NCBI GenBank assembly: GCA_963836905.1
Contig: CAWIKY010000007.1
Span: forward strand, 186,001 to 250,000
Reading direction: 5' to 3'
Source of the DNA: CAWIKY01 sp963836905
GTDB taxonomy: Bacteria; Pseudomonadota; Alphaproteobacteria; Caulobacterales; Hyphomonadaceae
DNA: 64,000 bases
The translations under genes and the position numbers were made by a program. Position 1 is the stretch's first letter. Each line of letters opens with the position of its first letter. A model generated the notes under the pieces. That model did no database searches and was not told the DNA's origin. It worked only from the letters and a program-made list of their open reading frames with translations. Of the stretch, positions 29,971-38,345 are shown piece by piece.

Positions 29971-31752
29971 TCAGAAGGCCTGACCGATGCTGATATAGAT
30001 CTGAAAGGCGTCCTGATCATCACCGGCATCGAGGGGAACGGCAAAATCAGCCCGAATAGGTCCTATAGGTGTGTAGTAGCGCACGCCCAGTCCGGCCCCG
30101 TACTGCATGTCGCTGAAGTCAGGCGTTTCGGCAGTCGTGACCGTACCTCCGTCGACGAAGGCCACGACGCCGATATTGTTCCATATGCGCGCACGGCCTT
30201 CGATCGAGACCTCGGCGACGCTGCGTCCCCCGAGCGGCGTTCCGTCTGCGGCGCGGGGGCCGAGCTCCTGAAATCCGTACCCGCGCACGGAACCGCCGCC
30301 ACCGGAAAAGAACCGGCTGTTGATCGGCAGATTGGCAATGTCGGACCCGATCGTCGTGCCGAGGCGCCCACGACCTGCCAGAACGTATTTTCCGTTGTCG
30401 GTGAGCGGAAGATAGGCCGATGCGTTGGTTTCGATTGTCACGAATTGCGCCGAGGTATCGCCGAAGGCCGCAGCCGGACGCACACGTCCCCTCACCTTGT
30501 ATCCGCGTGTCGGATCGATCAGATCGTCGGACGCATCGTATCTGGCCGAGCCGTTCACGCCGACAATCTGCAAACTGCGTGAACCGAATGCATCCTCTTC
30601 CTCAACCAGCGCAACGTCTGCAGAGAGACCATAGGAAAACTTTGGCGTAGCAACCACGTCGATACCGGTCCGTACGGAGATGGACCGCCGGTCATAGGCA
30701 TCGGTTGTCTCGTCAATCAGATTGACGCCATGAAAACGAGAGCGGCCGTAGCGTGGTTTGTCCGGCATGCGCCATTCGACGTCTATTGACCGGCGCAACG
30801 TCGCCAGTTCACCAATTACCGTCAGCGTGTCACCCATATTGGTAAAGTTTCGGCGCTGCCATTGCCCGGTCAGACCAACGCCTTCGCTGGTACCATAGCT
30901 GGCACCGAGCGCGATTGAATGGCGCGGACGTTCGGTCAGAGTCAGGATAACCGGACGGGTCTGCACGCCCTCGGAATTTGCTTCGCTGTCGGCAGGGCCC
31001 AGTCGCACACCCGATGCGGTGAAAAGACGTGTCTGTCCCAGACGGCTGCGCAGGCGCGACAGGTCATTGGAATCGTAAACCTCGCCGGGTTTGAACGTGA
31101 TGAGACGGTCTATGTATTCGCGTCGCGTACGAAGGTCTTCGCCCTCTATGATCACGGTGGAATAGCGGACCTTCGGACCCGGCGAGATGCGATAGGTAAT
31201 ATCAAGCGTTCCGGTGTCACGGTCAGCAACGGCGCGCCGCTCCAGCATCTCGACGTCCGGATAACCGGCATCGAGCCAGGCGTTCAGTAGGCGGCCTTCC
31301 TCATCCAGAATGGTCTCGGGCAATGCCGTTGCGCCGCGTTCCAGATTCACCGAAATCGACGCCACGGTTTCATCTGTGGCGGGCGTGTCTCCGATTATAT
31401 CAAGCGATGTTTCACCAAGGGCAAACCTGCGACCCGTGTCTATGCGCAAGGCCGGTACGGGCGCCTCTTCCTGCGTGATGACGGCCGTGTCGATCTGCGC
31501 GGCGAAGTATCCTTGCGAGTTCAGTGCGTCCAGAACCGCTCCCGCGCCGCGTTTGGCCTGACGTCTCGCTTCAAAAACTGTTTCCGGCTTTTTCTCTTCA
31601 GGCAAGGCGTCGGAAATGGTCTGACGCACGTCTTCATCCGGTCGGGTGTCGCCGAACTCGACTCTCGCCTTGTCTGCCCACACCGGACATCCGGCGCCGA
31701 ACACAGCGACTATAAAGACCAGGCGCGCGAACAGCGCGAACGTTGATGTCAT
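29971..31752 (-). CDS. tamA: TamA, BamA-like outer-membrane protein
   Basis: A 593-residue protein with an N-terminal signal sequence (hydrophobic FALFARLVFIVAVFGAG), POTRA-like periplasmic repeats (about 30-270) and a C-terminal 16-strand beta-barrel of the Omp85 family. The lid/loop motif is RFFSGGGGSVRGYGFQELGPR. The final strand GPIRADFAVPL...IYISIGQAF ends in Phe, as expected of Bam-targeted barrels. It is the first gene of the tamAB operon. Confidence 0.93.
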   Translation of the reverse strand: MTSTFALFARLVFIVAVFGAGCPVWADKARVEFGDTRPDEDVRQTISDALPEEKKPETVFEARRQAKRGAGAVLDALNSQGYFAAQIDTAVITQEEAPVPALRIDTGRRFALGETSLDIIGDTPATDETVASISVNLERGATALPETILDEEGRLLNAWLDAGYPDVEMLERRAVADRDTGTLDITYRISPGPKVRYSTVIIEGEDLRTRREYIDRLITFKPGEVYDSNDLSRLRSRLGQTRLFTASGVRLGPADSEANSEGVQTRPVILTLTERPRHSIALGASYGTSEGVGLTGQWQRRNFTNMGDTLTVIGELATLRRSIDVEWRMPDKPRYGRSRFHGVNLIDETTDAYDRRSISVRTGIDVVATPKFSYGLSADVALVEEEDAFGSRSLQIVGVNGSARYDASDDLIDPTRGYKVRGRVRPAAAFGDTSAQFVTIETNASAYLPLTDNGKYVLAGRGRLGTTIGSDIANLPINSRFFSGGGGSVRGYGFQELGPRAADGTPLGGRSVAEVSIEGRARIWNNIGVVAFVDGGTVTTAETPDFSDMQYGAGLGVRYYTPIGPIRADFAVPLDAGDDQDAFQIYISIGQAF

Positions 31753-31862
31753 GAAGATGCGTTACCCAAAGACATGATACTCCCCCCAACCTAACCACCT
31801 GTGACGAACGAGGTTCCGAACATCACTGTCATTGCGTGTCGTGGTGAAGAGACCGGAGACCG

Positions 31863-32048
31863 CTAATTGTCCGGGTCCGATTCGCGGCTTTCGAGGGTCG
31901 CAGGATCGACCGGGTCACCTGGAATGGCATACCCGCCACCCAGCCAGCGCGAGAGATCGACATCGGCGCAACGTTTCGAACAGAAAGGACGGTATTGCGC
32001 CATGATCGGGCGTCGCTTGCAAATCGCACAGACAGTCTTTTCAGTCAT
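31863..32048 (-). CDS. yacG: DNA gyrase inhibitor YacG (zinc-binding)
   Basis: A 61-residue protein starting MTEKTVCAICKRRP. The four zinc cysteines are in CAIC and FCSKRC, followed by DVDLSRWLGGGYAIPGDP, the family signature. It binds gyrase and inhibits supercoiling in E. coli. The ATG at 32048 overlaps the RNase G stop (ATGA), so translation is probably coupled; an in-frame ATG at 32066 is less likely. Confidence 0.93.
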   Translation of the reverse strand: MTEKTVCAICKRRPIMAQYRPFCSKRCADVDLSRWLGGGYAIPGDPVDPATLESRESDPDN

Positions 32049-33112
32049 GGCTGCGATACCTTCCATTGAACACCGCCAAGGGCCGCGTTGTCTTCAAGAG
32101 TAAACCGGGCACCAAGCCTGCCCGCGAGGGTGCCCGCCCAGTCGAATGCACAGGCTTGCAGCCATGTATGCATATCAGGTGAGACATCAATGCGAAGACG
32201 TGCTGTCCGCGCCGCTTCACCGGCATCCAGCACGGCATGCCAGAGCTTCAGTCCTGAGGCGAGCCTGGCATCCACTCCGGCCTCTAGCGGCGCATAGCTA
32301 CGCGCCAGACTGGCCTGCATCAGTCCGAACGGACCGGAGGCAAGCACCTCTGCCTTGCGCCGCGAAAGTGCCTTGAGGTCTGCAGCCAGTGTGTCCCGAA
32401 GCCCGCGCGCCTCATCGCCTCTGGGTGCGCCAACCAGATCGATCAGCACAAGCCCTCCCAGATTTCGCAAGGATATCTGGCGTGCCGCTTCCCGGACCCC
32501 TGTCTCGTTCAAGGCCTTTGAGGATTTGCGCGTGGGCGTGCGTCCGGCACTGTCGATATCCATCATGACGGCGCCGCGGGTCGCTTCAATATGCAAACGG
32601 CCACCACCATCCAGCGTGATAGAGCCCGATTGTGCCTCTTCCAGCGCGTGATCGATGAGCTGGCGCGTCGATGCCGAACCGTCATCCTCCAGAACGGCAT
32701 CATTACCGCCGGGAAGGCTCTGGCGCCAGACATTGAAGCTTTCGGCCTCGGTCAGAAGGTGTGGACCCGCGCCAGCCGGTGCGCGCCGGACCCTCGCCGC
32801 CTTCTCTGCGTAGGCTTCGGCCTGAACAGTAACGATAAGATCAGCGCCTTCCACCAGATCGGGTGCCGTTGCTCCCGCCTTCCCGAACGGCAGGAAAAGC
32901 GGGGTCCCGTCCGGCGTTTGCAGAAAACTGCCGCCAGCGCCGGGTGTGACGGCACGTACCCTCGCCGATAATCGGTCCCCCAGACGTGGAGCATCGAGCA
33001 GCGATCGGTCAGGGAATATCCAGAGAGCGAAAGGGCGTTCGTCTGCCTGCATAGCAACCGCGCGCCATACCCCGATGCCGCGGTCCAGAAGCAGGGTCGG
33101 CGGCGCACTCAA
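32045..33112 (-). CDS. ribonuclease E/G family protein (short form)
   Basis: A 355-residue protein, shorter than typical RNase G because it lacks the C-terminal Zn-link and dimerisation regions. An S1-like segment (GDRLSARVRAVTPGAGGSFLQ) is followed by the catalytic region with the two metal-ligand aspartates in VMMDIDSAGR and LVLIDLVGAPRGDE. It probably cleaves 5'-monophosphorylated RNA in rRNA or mRNA processing. It lies between maf and yacG, overlapping both by 4 nt (ATGA), as in other alphaproteobacteria. Confidence 0.85.
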   Translation of the reverse strand: MSAPPTLLLDRGIGVWRAVAMQADERPFALWIFPDRSLLDAPRLGDRLSARVRAVTPGAGGSFLQTPDGTPLFLPFGKAGATAPDLVEGADLIVTVQAEAYAEKAARVRRAPAGAGPHLLTEAESFNVWRQSLPGGNDAVLEDDGSASTRQLIDHALEEAQSGSITLDGGGRLHIEATRGAVMMDIDSAGRTPTRKSSKALNETGVREAARQISLRNLGGLVLIDLVGAPRGDEARGLRDTLAADLKALSRRKAEVLASGPFGLMQASLARSYAPLEAGVDARLASGLKLWHAVLDAGEAARTARLRIDVSPDMHTWLQACAFDWAGTLAGRLGARFTLEDNAALGGVQWKVSQP

Positions 33113-33687
33113 GCCGGAGCCCAGCCCCGGCCGGTCAGGAGATTCGCGGTCTCATAAAGCGGCAGGCCGACAATCGATGAATAGGAACCGTTGATCGAGA
33201 TGACGAACCGGGCCGCACGCCCCTGTATCGCATACCCGCCCGCCTTGCCGTGCCACTCACCGGACGCAATGTAGTGCGCGGTATCTTCGTCAGTCAGGCG
33301 TTTGAACTTCACCCGGCTACGCACCGTTCGCATTGCGGCCTGACCTGCCGGATCGATGAGGGTAATGGCGGTGAGAACCTGATGCGCACGGCCGGACAAT
33401 AGCGCCAGACAGGCTTTTGCCGTGTTCTGGTCTTCTGCCTTGGGGAGTATGCGGCGACCACAACAGACGACCGTATCGGAGCCGAGCACGAATGCGCCGG
33501 GATGGCGGGAGGCGACCGCGGAGGCCTTGGCATGCGCCAGCCGGGAGACCAGCGCCGGAGCCGGCTCATCGTGCAATGGCGTTTCGTCGATGTCTGCCGC
33601 GTCGACGGTGTCAGGCACGATTCCGATCTGCGCCAGAAGGGCTAGCCTGCGCGGCGACGCGCTGGCAAGGACAAGCGGGGCAGACAC
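33109..33687 (-). CDS. maf: Maf family nucleotide pyrophosphatase
   Basis: A 192-residue protein with the Maf N-terminal motif LASASPRRLALL, catalytic Asp in VLGSDTVV, and later GKAGGYAIQGRAARFV and SYSSIVGLPLYE. Maf proteins hydrolyse non-canonical or canonical dNTP/UTP to NMP and pyrophosphate. It starts 10 bp after infA stops and overlaps the RNase gene by ATGA. Confidence 0.94.
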   Translation of the reverse strand: MSAPLVLASASPRRLALLAQIGIVPDTVDAADIDETPLHDEPAPALVSRLAHAKASAVASRHPGAFVLGSDTVVCCGRRILPKAEDQNTAKACLALLSGRAHQVLTAITLIDPAGQAAMRTVRSRVKFKRLTDEDTAHYIASGEWHGKAGGYAIQGRAARFVISINGSYSSIVGLPLYETANLLTGRGWAPA

Positions 33688-33697
33688 GCCTGTTCGC

Positions 33698-33916
33698 TTA
33701 CTTGAAGCGATAGGTGATGCGACCCTTGCTCAGATCGTAGGGCGTCATCTCCACGAGCACCTTGTCGCCGGTGAGGACGCGGATACGGTTCTTGCGCATC
33801 TTGCCCGCCGTGTGAGCAACGATTTCGTGGTCATTCTCAAGCTTCACGCGAAACGTCGCGTTTGGAAGCAGTTCAACGATTGTCCCGTTGAATTCGAGCA
33901 TCTCTTCTTTTGCCAT
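33698..33916 (-). CDS. infA: translation initiation factor IF-1
   Basis: A 72-residue S1/OB-fold protein: [19 protein letters not shown], then [20 protein letters not shown] and [20 protein letters not shown]. Length and sequence match bacterial IF-1 exactly. It is followed by maf and RNase G in the conserved alphaproteobacterial order. Confidence 0.98.
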   Translation of the reverse strand: MAKEEMLEFNGTIVELLPNATFRVKLENDHEIVAHTAGKMRKNRIRVLTGDKVLVEMTPYDLSKGRITYRFK

Positions 33917-33967
33917 GTAGTATCTTCTCGGTTTCCGGAATTTGGTGCAGGGGATATAGGCGCTTTT

Positions 33968-34423
33968 TTACACAGGCGTCACCCATTCACTGAACGTGGT
34001 GCGAATATTGCTGTCGATGTCATCACGGACCCGCCGGTATTCCTCAAGCCTCTGGTCTCGCGATCCTGTTGCGAGTGTCGGGTCGAATGTCGGCCAGTAC
34101 ATCACCGCCGCGTCCTCGGTCCGGCTGCGTTCCAGCGCGAAATGATGCGTTTGCGGCGTCAGGGTCACGACCACATCGAAGCTGGCATCTTCCAGTTCTA
34201 GGAAGGTGCGGGGCGTGTGAAGGTCGAGCGCCAGCCCCAATTCATCCATGACGGCCACCGCGAACGGGTCGGGTTGGCCTGCCTGCATTCCACAGGACTG
34301 AACGTAGAGCCTGCCGCCGCTACGCCATGACAATAAGGCAGCGGCGATCGGCGAGCGGATCGAGTTGTGATTGCAAAAGAAAAGGACAGACTGAACGGGT
34401 CTGTCGAGGCCAAACCGGTCCAC
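33968..34423 (-). CDS. low-molecular-weight protein-tyrosine-phosphatase-like protein
   Basis: A 151-residue protein with the P-loop C-x5-R-S as CNHNSIRS (Cys17, Arg23) near the N-terminus and a candidate general-acid Asp in YWPTFDPTLA. The fold is shared with arsenate reductase ArsC, but the neighbourhood (hisD, UPF0262, infA) is housekeeping. It is a conserved member of this block in alphaproteobacteria with no settled substrate. Confidence 0.83.
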   Translation of the reverse strand: MDRFGLDRPVQSVLFFCNHNSIRSPIAAALLSWRSGGRLYVQSCGMQAGQPDPFAVAVMDELGLALDLHTPRTFLELEDASFDVVVTLTPQTHHFALERSRTEDAAVMYWPTFDPTLATGSRDQRLEEYRRVRDDIDSNIRTTFSEWVTPV

Positions 34424-34425
34424 GC

Positions 34426-34899
34426 CTACCCCTTCGCGTGCAGTGCACAGATCAGGGTGAACAGCCTCCGGGACGTATCGAAGTCGGTTTCGATCTTGCC
34501 GCTCAAGCGCTCTTCCAGCAGTTCAGAACCTTCATTGTGGATACCGCGTCTGGCCATGTCGATGGCTTCGATCTGGCCCGGTGTGGAATTGCGGATCGCG
34601 TCGTAATAGCTGTCACAGATCATGAAATAGTCTTTCACGATCCGCCGGAACGGCGCGAGAGACAGGATGAATGTGTGCAGCGGGTCGCCGGCCTCGCTCG
34701 AGACGGCAAAGACCAGTCGTCCGTCCGTCATCGAGAGCGAAATGGCATACGGGCCGGGCTTGTCGTTGAGGAGCGAGAACGTGTTGTCCTCGATCAGATC
34801 AAAAATCGCCACACGCCGCTCGTGTTCGGCGTCGGGGCCCGAGGCAGCAAGCGTCGTGTCGTCGATGTCGACCGCGATTATGCGCCGCGCCTCACTCAT
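34426..34899 (-). CDS. UPF0262 family protein
   Basis: A 157-residue protein starting [14 protein letters not shown]. Blocks [35 protein letters not shown] and [19 protein letters not shown] match UPF0262, an alphaproteobacterial family of unknown function that follows hisD. The start at 34899 overlaps the hisD stop by 8 nt; upstream in-frame extension lies inside hisD and was rejected. Confidence 0.88.
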   Translation of the reverse strand: MSEARRIIAVDIDDTTLAASGPDAEHERRVAIFDLIEDNTFSLLNDKPGPYAISLSMTDGRLVFAVSSEAGDPLHTFILSLAPFRRIVKDYFMICDSYYDAIRNSTPGQIEAIDMARRGIHNEGSELLEERLSGKIETDFDTSRRLFTLICALHAKG

Positions 34900-36193
34900 C
34901 GCCGACCGCCCCTGACTGCCGGATGCTGATGGACCTGGCGTGGGCGGGCAGACCTTCAGCCATCGCCAGCGTATGCGCAGGACCGCCCAGAATGTCGAAC
35001 GCGGCATTCGTCGCGCTCTGGACAGACATCCGCTTCAGGAAATCCAGCGTCCCGAGACCCGACGAGAACCGCGCGGCCCCGGACGTGGGCAACACATGGT
35101 TCGATCCGGTGACATAATCCCCTAGCGCTTCCGGCGTCCGGTCGCCCAGAAAAACGGCACCGGCATGACGGATGGAGGTGAGCCATTGCTCGGGCTCATG
35201 CACGCAAAGCTGAAGGTGCTCGGGCGCAATCTTGTTGGCGAGGACGACCGCATCCTGAAGTGTCGGAACCACCATCAGGGCGCCAAGGTCCTGCCATGAG
35301 GTTCGCGCGGTCTGAGCGGTCGCGAGCAGAGGCAGTTGTGCTTCCACCTCGGCGGCGACCGCGCGCGCAAAGTCAGCATCCTGCGTGATAAGTATCGACT
35401 GGGAAGACGGGTCGTGCTCGGCCTGGCTCAGAAGATCGGCGGCGATCCACGCGGCCGGTGTGCTGCCATCGCAGACGATGCAGATCTCGGACGGGCCCGC
35501 AATCGTGTCTATTCCGACTTGGCCAAAAACCTGACGTTTGGCTTCGGCCACCCAGGCATTGCCCGGGCCGACGATCTTGTGAACCGGTTTCAGGTCGCCC
35601 GCGCCAAACGCCAGCGCGGCGACGGCCTGCGCCCCGCCCAGCGGATAATATTCGTTAACGCCTGCCTTGAGCGCGGCATAGGCAACAGCCGGGTTCAGCT
35701 GGCCCTTCGGCGCAGGTGCAACCATCACCACGCGTTCGACGCCCGCAACCCGTGCCGGAACGGCATTCATCAACACCGAACTTGGATAGCTTGCCCGCCC
35801 GCCCGGCACATAGACGCCCACCGCCTCGATAGCCGTCCAGCGCCAGCCCAGCGTCATGCCGCTCTCATCGGTGAAGCTGTGATCTGTCGGCAGCTGGCGC
35901 GTGTGATACGCGGCGATCCGGTCGTGCGCAAAATCAATAGCGTCGCGAACATCACTTGGGCAGTCCTGCGCAAGCCTTGCCAGATCAATCTCCGGCGCTT
36001 GAAGGCTTTGCGGGTCGACGTCGAGACCGTCATGCAGACGTGTCAGGCGCGCCACCGCGGAGCCCCCTTCGGCCTGCACGTCGGAAAGTATCCCGGAGAC
36101 TTTCGAAGCGATATCGGGAACGCTTCCGCGCGGCCTTGCAAGAAAGGCCAGAACCTCGTCAGGCCAGCTGCCCGCAACCGGCGCGGCATGCAA
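34892..36193 (-). CDS. hisD: histidinol dehydrogenase
   Basis: A 433-residue protein. Key blocks are [62 protein letters not shown] and the C-terminal [19 protein letters not shown]. They supply the zinc and catalytic residues. It performs the last two oxidations from histidinol to histidine. It is placed between DUF2948 and UPF0262, away from the other his genes. Confidence 0.97.
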   Translation of the reverse strand: MHAAPVAGSWPDEVLAFLARPRGSVPDIASKVSGILSDVQAEGGSAVARLTRLHDGLDVDPQSLQAPEIDLARLAQDCPSDVRDAIDFAHDRIAAYHTRQLPTDHSFTDESGMTLGWRWTAIEAVGVYVPGGRASYPSSVLMNAVPARVAGVERVVMVAPAPKGQLNPAVAYAALKAGVNEYYPLGGAQAVAALAFGAGDLKPVHKIVGPGNAWVAEAKRQVFGQVGIDTIAGPSEICIVCDGSTPAAWIAADLLSQAEHDPSSQSILITQDADFARAVAAEVEAQLPLLATAQTARTSWQDLGALMVVPTLQDAVVLANKIAPEHLQLCVHEPEQWLTSIRHAGAVFLGDRTPEALGDYVTGSNHVLPTSGAARFSSGLGTLDFLKRMSVQSATNAAFDILGGPAHTLAMAEGLPAHARSISIRQSGAVGDE

Positions 36194-36207
36194 TCAGAGG
36201 GGCCGGT

Positions 36208-36666
36208 TCAGTCACGTGTCGGGTGTCCGGGCATGCGTGCCGTTTTCCAGCTGGCGGAGGAGTCCAGCAGCGTCGCATCCAGACACTCGACCGTCAGGGA
36301 AATGTCAGCGCCGCCTGCAAGCGTGATATGCACGGTCCCGCCCGGCGGTTCGTCATCCGGCTCGAAACTGATCGAGAGGAGCGAGAAAATCATATCCTCG
36401 GCACGTGGAGGGAGGCCGCGCGAGCGCGCAACAAGAACGCTGTCGAACGCAATCACCGACCGGATCCGGTCATAGCCATCCGCGCGCTTGCCGCCATCGG
36501 GCACGCTTTCCCATCTGAACCGGTTTACCTCGAGCGTGAAACGATGAGCCGTCCGGTCATACGCCAGACTATTGCGCTGAAAGACAGCGTCCTGACAGGC
36601 CGCTGAAATGACTGCCAGATCGTCTGTCGTCTGCGCGAGCAGTCTCAGGCCGGTTTTGCTTGCCAT
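36208..36666 (-). CDS. DUF2948 family protein
   Basis: A 152-residue protein beginning MASKTGLRLLAQTTDDLAVI, with NRFRWE, RIRSVIAFDSVLVARSRG and SLLSISFEPDDEPPGG as the family blocks. It is an alphaproteobacterial protein of unknown function regularly found between murA and hisD. The ATG at 36666 lies 15 bp after the murA stop; a longer frame would run into murA. Confidence 0.85.
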   Translation of the reverse strand: MASKTGLRLLAQTTDDLAVISAACQDAVFQRNSLAYDRTAHRFTLEVNRFRWESVPDGGKRADGYDRIRSVIAFDSVLVARSRGLPPRAEDMIFSLLSISFEPDDEPPGGTVHITLAGGADISLTVECLDATLLDSSASWKTARMPGHPTRD

Positions 36667-36680
36667 CGTGTCCTCAATCC

Positions 36681-37946
36681 CTATTCCGCTTCGCGCCGGA
36701 TGTTCGCGCCGCACGCCGTCAGTTTGTCCTCAAGATGCTCAAATCCACGGTCCAGATGGTAAACCCGCGATACGACCGTCTCTCCCTCGGCAACCAGACC
36801 GGCTATGACCAGACTGACAGATGCGCGCAGATCCGTTGCCATGACCTGGGCGGCCTTGAGCGTGTCGATGCCCTGCACAACCGCCTCGGCCCCCCGTACC
36901 TGTATATCCGCACCCAGCCGTGCAAGTTCCGGCGCGTGCATATACCGGTTTTCGAAGATATTTTCCCTGAAAACAGATGTACCGTCCGCTATGCACATCA
37001 ATGCCATGATCTGGGCCTGCAAATCCGTGGGAAACCCCGGATAGGGGGCGGTATCGATATTGATCGCCTTGACCGGTCCGCCATTGCGACGGATGCGCAA
37101 GCTCCGGTCACCCGGCTGCACGTCGATACCCGCCTGCGCAAGTGCCTCGATCAGCGCGCCCAGATGCTCCGGCCGCGCTCCGGTGAGCGTCACGTCGCCC
37201 CCGGTCGCGGCAACAGCTATGGCATAAGTCCCTGCCTCGATCCGGTCCGGCATGACGGTGTAGTCGGTGCCTGTCAGGCTGGTTTGACCGGTTATCGTGA
37301 TACGCGACGTGCCTGCGCCCTCGATCCTTGCCCCCATCAGATTGAGGCAGTCGGCGAGATCGACGATTTCCGGCTCGCGCGCGGCATTCTCAAGCTCGGT
37401 TACGCCGGTCGCCAGCGTTGCGGCCATCATGGCATGTTCGGTGGCTCCAACCGATACGAACGGAAAGACGATGTGCGCACCTTTGAGACCGCGCAGCGCC
37501 GCAGCTTTCACATAGCCCCCGTCGATGACAATATCCGCGCCCATCGCCTCGAACGCCTTCAGGTGCAGGTCCACCGGGCGAGCCCCGATCGCACAGCCGC
37601 CCGGCAAGGAGACTGTCGCATGGCCCACGCGGGCCAGCAGCGGGCCCAGCACATTGAACGTGGCGCGCATCTTTCGCACCTGATCATACGGCGCAATCGT
37701 GGAGGCGATCTCGGTCGCATCCAGATGACAGACGGAGGTCTGGGTATTCCATTTTACGCCTACCCCCAGAGTTTCCAGAAGTTTGGCCATGAACCGGGTG
37801 TCAGCAAGGTTCGGCATGTTGGAGAGCGTCAGGGGCGTATTGCCAAGAAGCGACGCCGCCATCAGCTTCAGGGCCGAATTCTTGGCACCGGAAACCGGGA
37901 TTGTTCCGTTCAGACGCGACCCGCCCGTAATGATAAGTCTGTCCAT
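36681..37946 (-). CDS. murA: UDP-N-acetylglucosamine 1-carboxyvinyltransferase
   Basis: A 421-residue EPSP-synthase-fold enzyme. It has the substrate Lys/Asn in [21 protein letters not shown] and the catalytic Cys in [16 protein letters not shown] (the fosfomycin target). [19 protein letters not shown] and [15 protein letters not shown] lie near the end. It catalyses the first committed step of peptidoglycan precursor synthesis in the cytoplasm. Confidence 0.97.
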   Translation of the reverse strand: MDRLIITGGSRLNGTIPVSGAKNSALKLMAASLLGNTPLTLSNMPNLADTRFMAKLLETLGVGVKWNTQTSVCHLDATEIASTIAPYDQVRKMRATFNVLGPLLARVGHATVSLPGGCAIGARPVDLHLKAFEAMGADIVIDGGYVKAAALRGLKGAHIVFPFVSVGATEHAMMAATLATGVTELENAAREPEIVDLADCLNLMGARIEGAGTSRITITGQTSLTGTDYTVMPDRIEAGTYAIAVAATGGDVTLTGARPEHLGALIEALAQAGIDVQPGDRSLRIRRNGGPVKAINIDTAPYPGFPTDLQAQIMALMCIADGTSVFRENIFENRYMHAPELARLGADIQVRGAEAVVQGIDTLKAAQVMATDLRASVSLVIAGLVAEGETVVSRVYHLDRGFEHLEDKLTACGANIRREAE

Positions 37947-37988
37947 GAAATGCGTCGTATCCTGTTTCCACGCGGGTTTCCCGCGCCG

Positions 37989-38159
37989 TCAATTATCTTC
38001 CGTGTCCGTATCACCTGTGCGTGCTTTCCGGGAGGCCTCTTTGCGACGCTTCAGATTATCCCGAAGTGCCTTCGCCAACCGGGTTTCACGCTCCGATGCA
38101 GGGCCGGACTTGGCACCTGTCGCCGCCTTGTCGCCAGAGTTTGTCGGGGTCTTGGCCAT
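37989..38159 (-). CDS. small basic protein upstream of murA
   Basis: A 56-residue reading frame (ATG 38159, TGA 37989-37991) encoding a Lys/Arg/Ala-rich protein with a predicted amphipathic helix ETRLAKALRDNLKRRKEASR and acidic tail TDTEDN. Composition and codon bias look like real coding sequence. It lies 42 bp upstream of murA on the same strand. I recall similar short proteins in alphaproteobacteria but cannot name a family; a nucleic-acid-binding role is only a guess from charge. Confidence 0.6.
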   Translation of the reverse strand: MAKTPTNSGDKAATGAKSGPASERETRLAKALRDNLKRRKEASRKARTGDTDTEDN

Positions 38160-38236
38160 TGTATGCAGACAATGCCTCTTTCGGGTCTTTTCTTATTTGC
38201 TTCTTTGGGGTAACGACCCCGCTTGCCGTGATACAC

Positions 38237-38311
38237 GCCGCGGTAGCTCAGTGGTAGAGCGCATCATTGGTAATGATGAGGTCGGGAGTTCAATTCTCCC
38301 TCGCGGCACCA
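38237..38311 (+). tRNA. tRNA-Thr (anticodon GGT), CCA encoded
   Basis: A complete cloverleaf. Acceptor GCCGCGG pairs with TCGCGGC (one G-U), the D-arm is GCTCAGTGGTAGAGC, and the anticodon stem TCATT/AATGA encloses GGT. The T-arm is GGGAGTTCAATTCTCCC, with discriminator A and an encoded CCA. It stands alone between the small basic gene and the dehydrogenase gene, both on the opposite strand. Confidence 0.96.
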
Positions 38312-38345
38312 TGGACCTTCGACAAGCGTCCCCAAACTTTAATGC

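Noticed and set aside
35336..36475. Plus-strand frame opposite hisD
   Set aside because: hisD is unambiguous on the minus strand; the antisense frame has no recognisable domain.
36660..38213. Long plus-strand reading frame (517 codons) across murA and its upstream region
   Set aside because: Antisense to murA and the small basic gene; composition is that of a complementary-strand artefact.
38237..38311. Possible functional link between tRNA-Thr(GGT) and the TrmO-like TsaA gene at 60654
   Set aside because: They are 22 kb apart in unrelated contexts; presence of the substrate tRNA in the same window is expected by chance.
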